A stretch of 64,000 nucleotides of DNA from Tridacna crocea (Eukaryota > Mollusca > Bivalvia > Cardiida > Cardiidae): assembly GCA_943736015.1 (NCBI GenBank), contig OX031066.1, positions 8,684,245 through 8,748,244 on the forward strand, read 5' to 3'. Of the stretch, positions 62,118 to 64,000 are shown piece after piece. Every line of letters begins with the position of its first letter. The first letter of the stretch is position 1. A program made the position numbers and the translations under genes. A model generated the notes under the pieces. It did not search any database and was not told the origin of the DNA. It worked only from the letters and a program-made list of their open reading frames with translations.

Positions 62118-62372
62118 GATATACTCTGAGTAAAGGGAGTTTAGTGCATCTGCGGAAAGTGTAGACAGATCTCAGTCTGTGCAGGCTGATTAGGGTCGGA
62201 AGGTTTGCTTTCGGTAATTTTTCTGCTTGTCCAAGGACAATTCTATTTCATAATCCAGCCGCTTCATGGGCAAATTGATTTTAAGGATCATTTAATTTTA
62301 TGGATGAGTAATTATGTTATGATTTACCTGGTTTAACCTTTCCCTTTAGTCAGAGCATGGCTCAGATGTATT
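62118..62372. mobile_element. GTCAGCCTG-type MITE (family C), diverged
   Basis: ATACTCTGAGTAAAGGGAGT and CCCTTTAGTCAGAGCATGGC ends; core CAGATCTCAGTCTGTGCAGG reduced. Confidence 0.7.
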
Positions 62373-62929
62373 TGATTTGTTTAAGTCTACAATTTTGTCA
62401 TATTGTATAGAGTTGATCTCTGGATCACAGCATAAATAAAGCTTTATTGCATTTATACTTTTTATTTCATTGAATATGAGTTCATACGAAACATACAAAT
62501 AAACCTTTAACTAAACTAGTGACAGTATCCTTTCAAGATAACAATTACTTTGATTATCATGTTTGGCATACATAGTTTAACATAAAATGAGTACAATAAT
62601 ATGCGTATATGCTGCAATATTTTTATCTTTTCTGAAAGCAACCCATTGAAAGATCAACAATAACATCAAAGTTACATATGCGCGTATTAAGCAGAATAGC
62701 CAATTTCTAAATCTTTCAACATGTTTTCGTCGTATGTTTTATTTGGGGTGTTGCAAGTGAGGCCAATGTTTCAAGTCTTCTAAACATTTTCAATTTGAGT
62801 TTATATTTTGCAAGGAAAGGATTAGTACCAGACATAGTTGATGAAAATGGCTTCAGAACATACGGAATTGCTTAATTTTACAACAGTATAAATGCAACAA
62901 ATCATATGGCAGTGGCAAACTTTTGAAAA

Positions 62930-64000
62930 CATTTTTGAGCAATAGGGCCATGATGACCCTGAAGTCGCTCACCTGATTCTTTTGAATTAACATGATCCAA
63001 TTTCAGTCCCTTTCAAGCTATCCTGACAAACATTCTATCGAGCTTTCATAATTATTGGACTGGAAATTTGGCTTATATCTTTAGCACAAGCTTTTTCTAG
63101 AATTTCCCTCATTGAGCTACTTTTTTAGTCAAACATAGCATATTTTCCCGTTGTAAATAATATCAAATTAAAGATCACAGCCACTTTTCGTAAGTATTAG
63201 ACAATAATGTGGCTTCAAGGTATTTCCAAGATTTGAATTGGTTTTACCCACGTGATCCCTTTCCAGTTTCATTACATTGAAAATAACGACAAACATCCTA
63301 CTTTTCATCAGTAATGGACATACAATGATGACTCTATAGCTACATAAACTATTTTAAAGATGTGACCAGGTTATCTAGTTTTGGAACCGATATGACCCAT
63401 TTTCAATCTAATTTACGGTATCCTTATCACAAACATTCTGCCCAACTTTCATTGGTATTTGGCTGAAAATGTGGCCTGTAGTGGTTATACAATGTTTTTT
63501 GTAATATTTGAATCTGCAACCTAGTTTTTGACCCAACATAACCCATTTGCAAACTCGTCCAAGAAATTATCGAGACATTCTGACTAAGTTTCATGAGCAT
63601 TGAACTGAAAATACCGCTTCTAAAGCGAACACAAGGTCTTTTTTTTCTAAGATTTGACCAAGTGACCCATGTTGAAAACACGTCCGAGATATCATGAAGA
63701 CAAACATACTAACTAACTCTTTAGAGCTTTGAATTGCAACTGATGCCTTCAGAGCTTACACAAGGTTTTCTAAGATTTGACCTTGTGACCTACTTTTTGA
63801 TAACCCATTTTTTTTCATAACCAATTTTCAAGCACCTACGTGATATCATCATGACAAATATTCAGGCCAAATTTCAAGAGTTTTGGTTTGAAAAGGTGTC
63901 CTCTAGAGTGTACTAAAGGTGTTTCTCAGATTTGACCTAGAGATCTACTTTTTGACCCAACATGACCCATATTAAAGGACGTTCAAAATATCTTCATGGC
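62930..64000 (+). repeat. GATTTGACC-type degenerate tandem repeat, runs off the window
   Basis: Starts GGGCCATGATGACCCTGAAG TCGCTCACC. It is followed by about eight units of 110-130 bp containing GACAAACATTCTG, AAGTTTCATGAG.ATT and TTTGACC.AGTGACC.. / TTTTTGACCCAACATGACCC. No usable frame. Confidence 0.8.

Overview
This window looks like genomic DNA from a marine or freshwater mollusc, most likely a heterodont bivalve. It is AT-rich and intron-rich, and packed with short hairpin transposons, tRNA-derived SINEs and CT microsatellites. The bivalve call is an inference from repeat style and one gene family; I cannot name the species. There is no bacterial gene organisation, rRNA or CRISPR. Most open frames of 60-130 codons are chance frames in introns and repeats.

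The only cellular genes I can support are two tandem, same-strand copies of the 3' half of a small-conductance Ca2+-activated K+ channel gene (SK / KCNN family). Module 1 (1298-21391) has six exons: end of S6, calmodulin-binding domain, helix B, an extra 24-codon exon, coiled coil, C-terminal tail. Its pore exon must lie before the window. Module 2 (32447-57294) has the same six exons plus the pore/selectivity-filter exon. Paired internal exons have identical lengths (111, 128, 70, 72, 102 nt) and intron phases, while synonymous sites are heavily diverged, so the duplication is old and selected. I could not recognise any S1-S5 exon in the 11 kb between the modules. Module 2 could therefore be an alternative 3' cassette sharing the upstream S1-S5 exons, or a 5'-truncated gene copy. 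This is the main point of interest.

The rest is repeats: (a) a 220-bp TTAA-flanked hairpin MITE family with about 20 intact or decayed copies; (b) a two-hairpin MITE of about 260 bp; (c) a third MITE family with a GTCAGCCTGCGCAG palindrome; (d) further palindromic families (TATTCACCAACC, TGTAGATCA, GGATGCGTTG); (e) two SINE families, one insertion with a perfect 10-bp target duplication inside a MITE; (f) a 636-bp PIF/Harbinger element (60448-61083) with TAA duplications and the N-terminal part of its transposase; (g) mariner-type relics (8915-9060 and probably 55271-55848); (h) degenerate tandem arrays at 40015-41022, 60060-61590 and 62930-64000.

Layout: 1-21.4 kb module 1 with introns; 21.4-32.4 kb 3' UTR and MITE-rich spacer; 32.4-57.3 kb module 2; 57.3-64 kb 3' flank, dominated by transposons.
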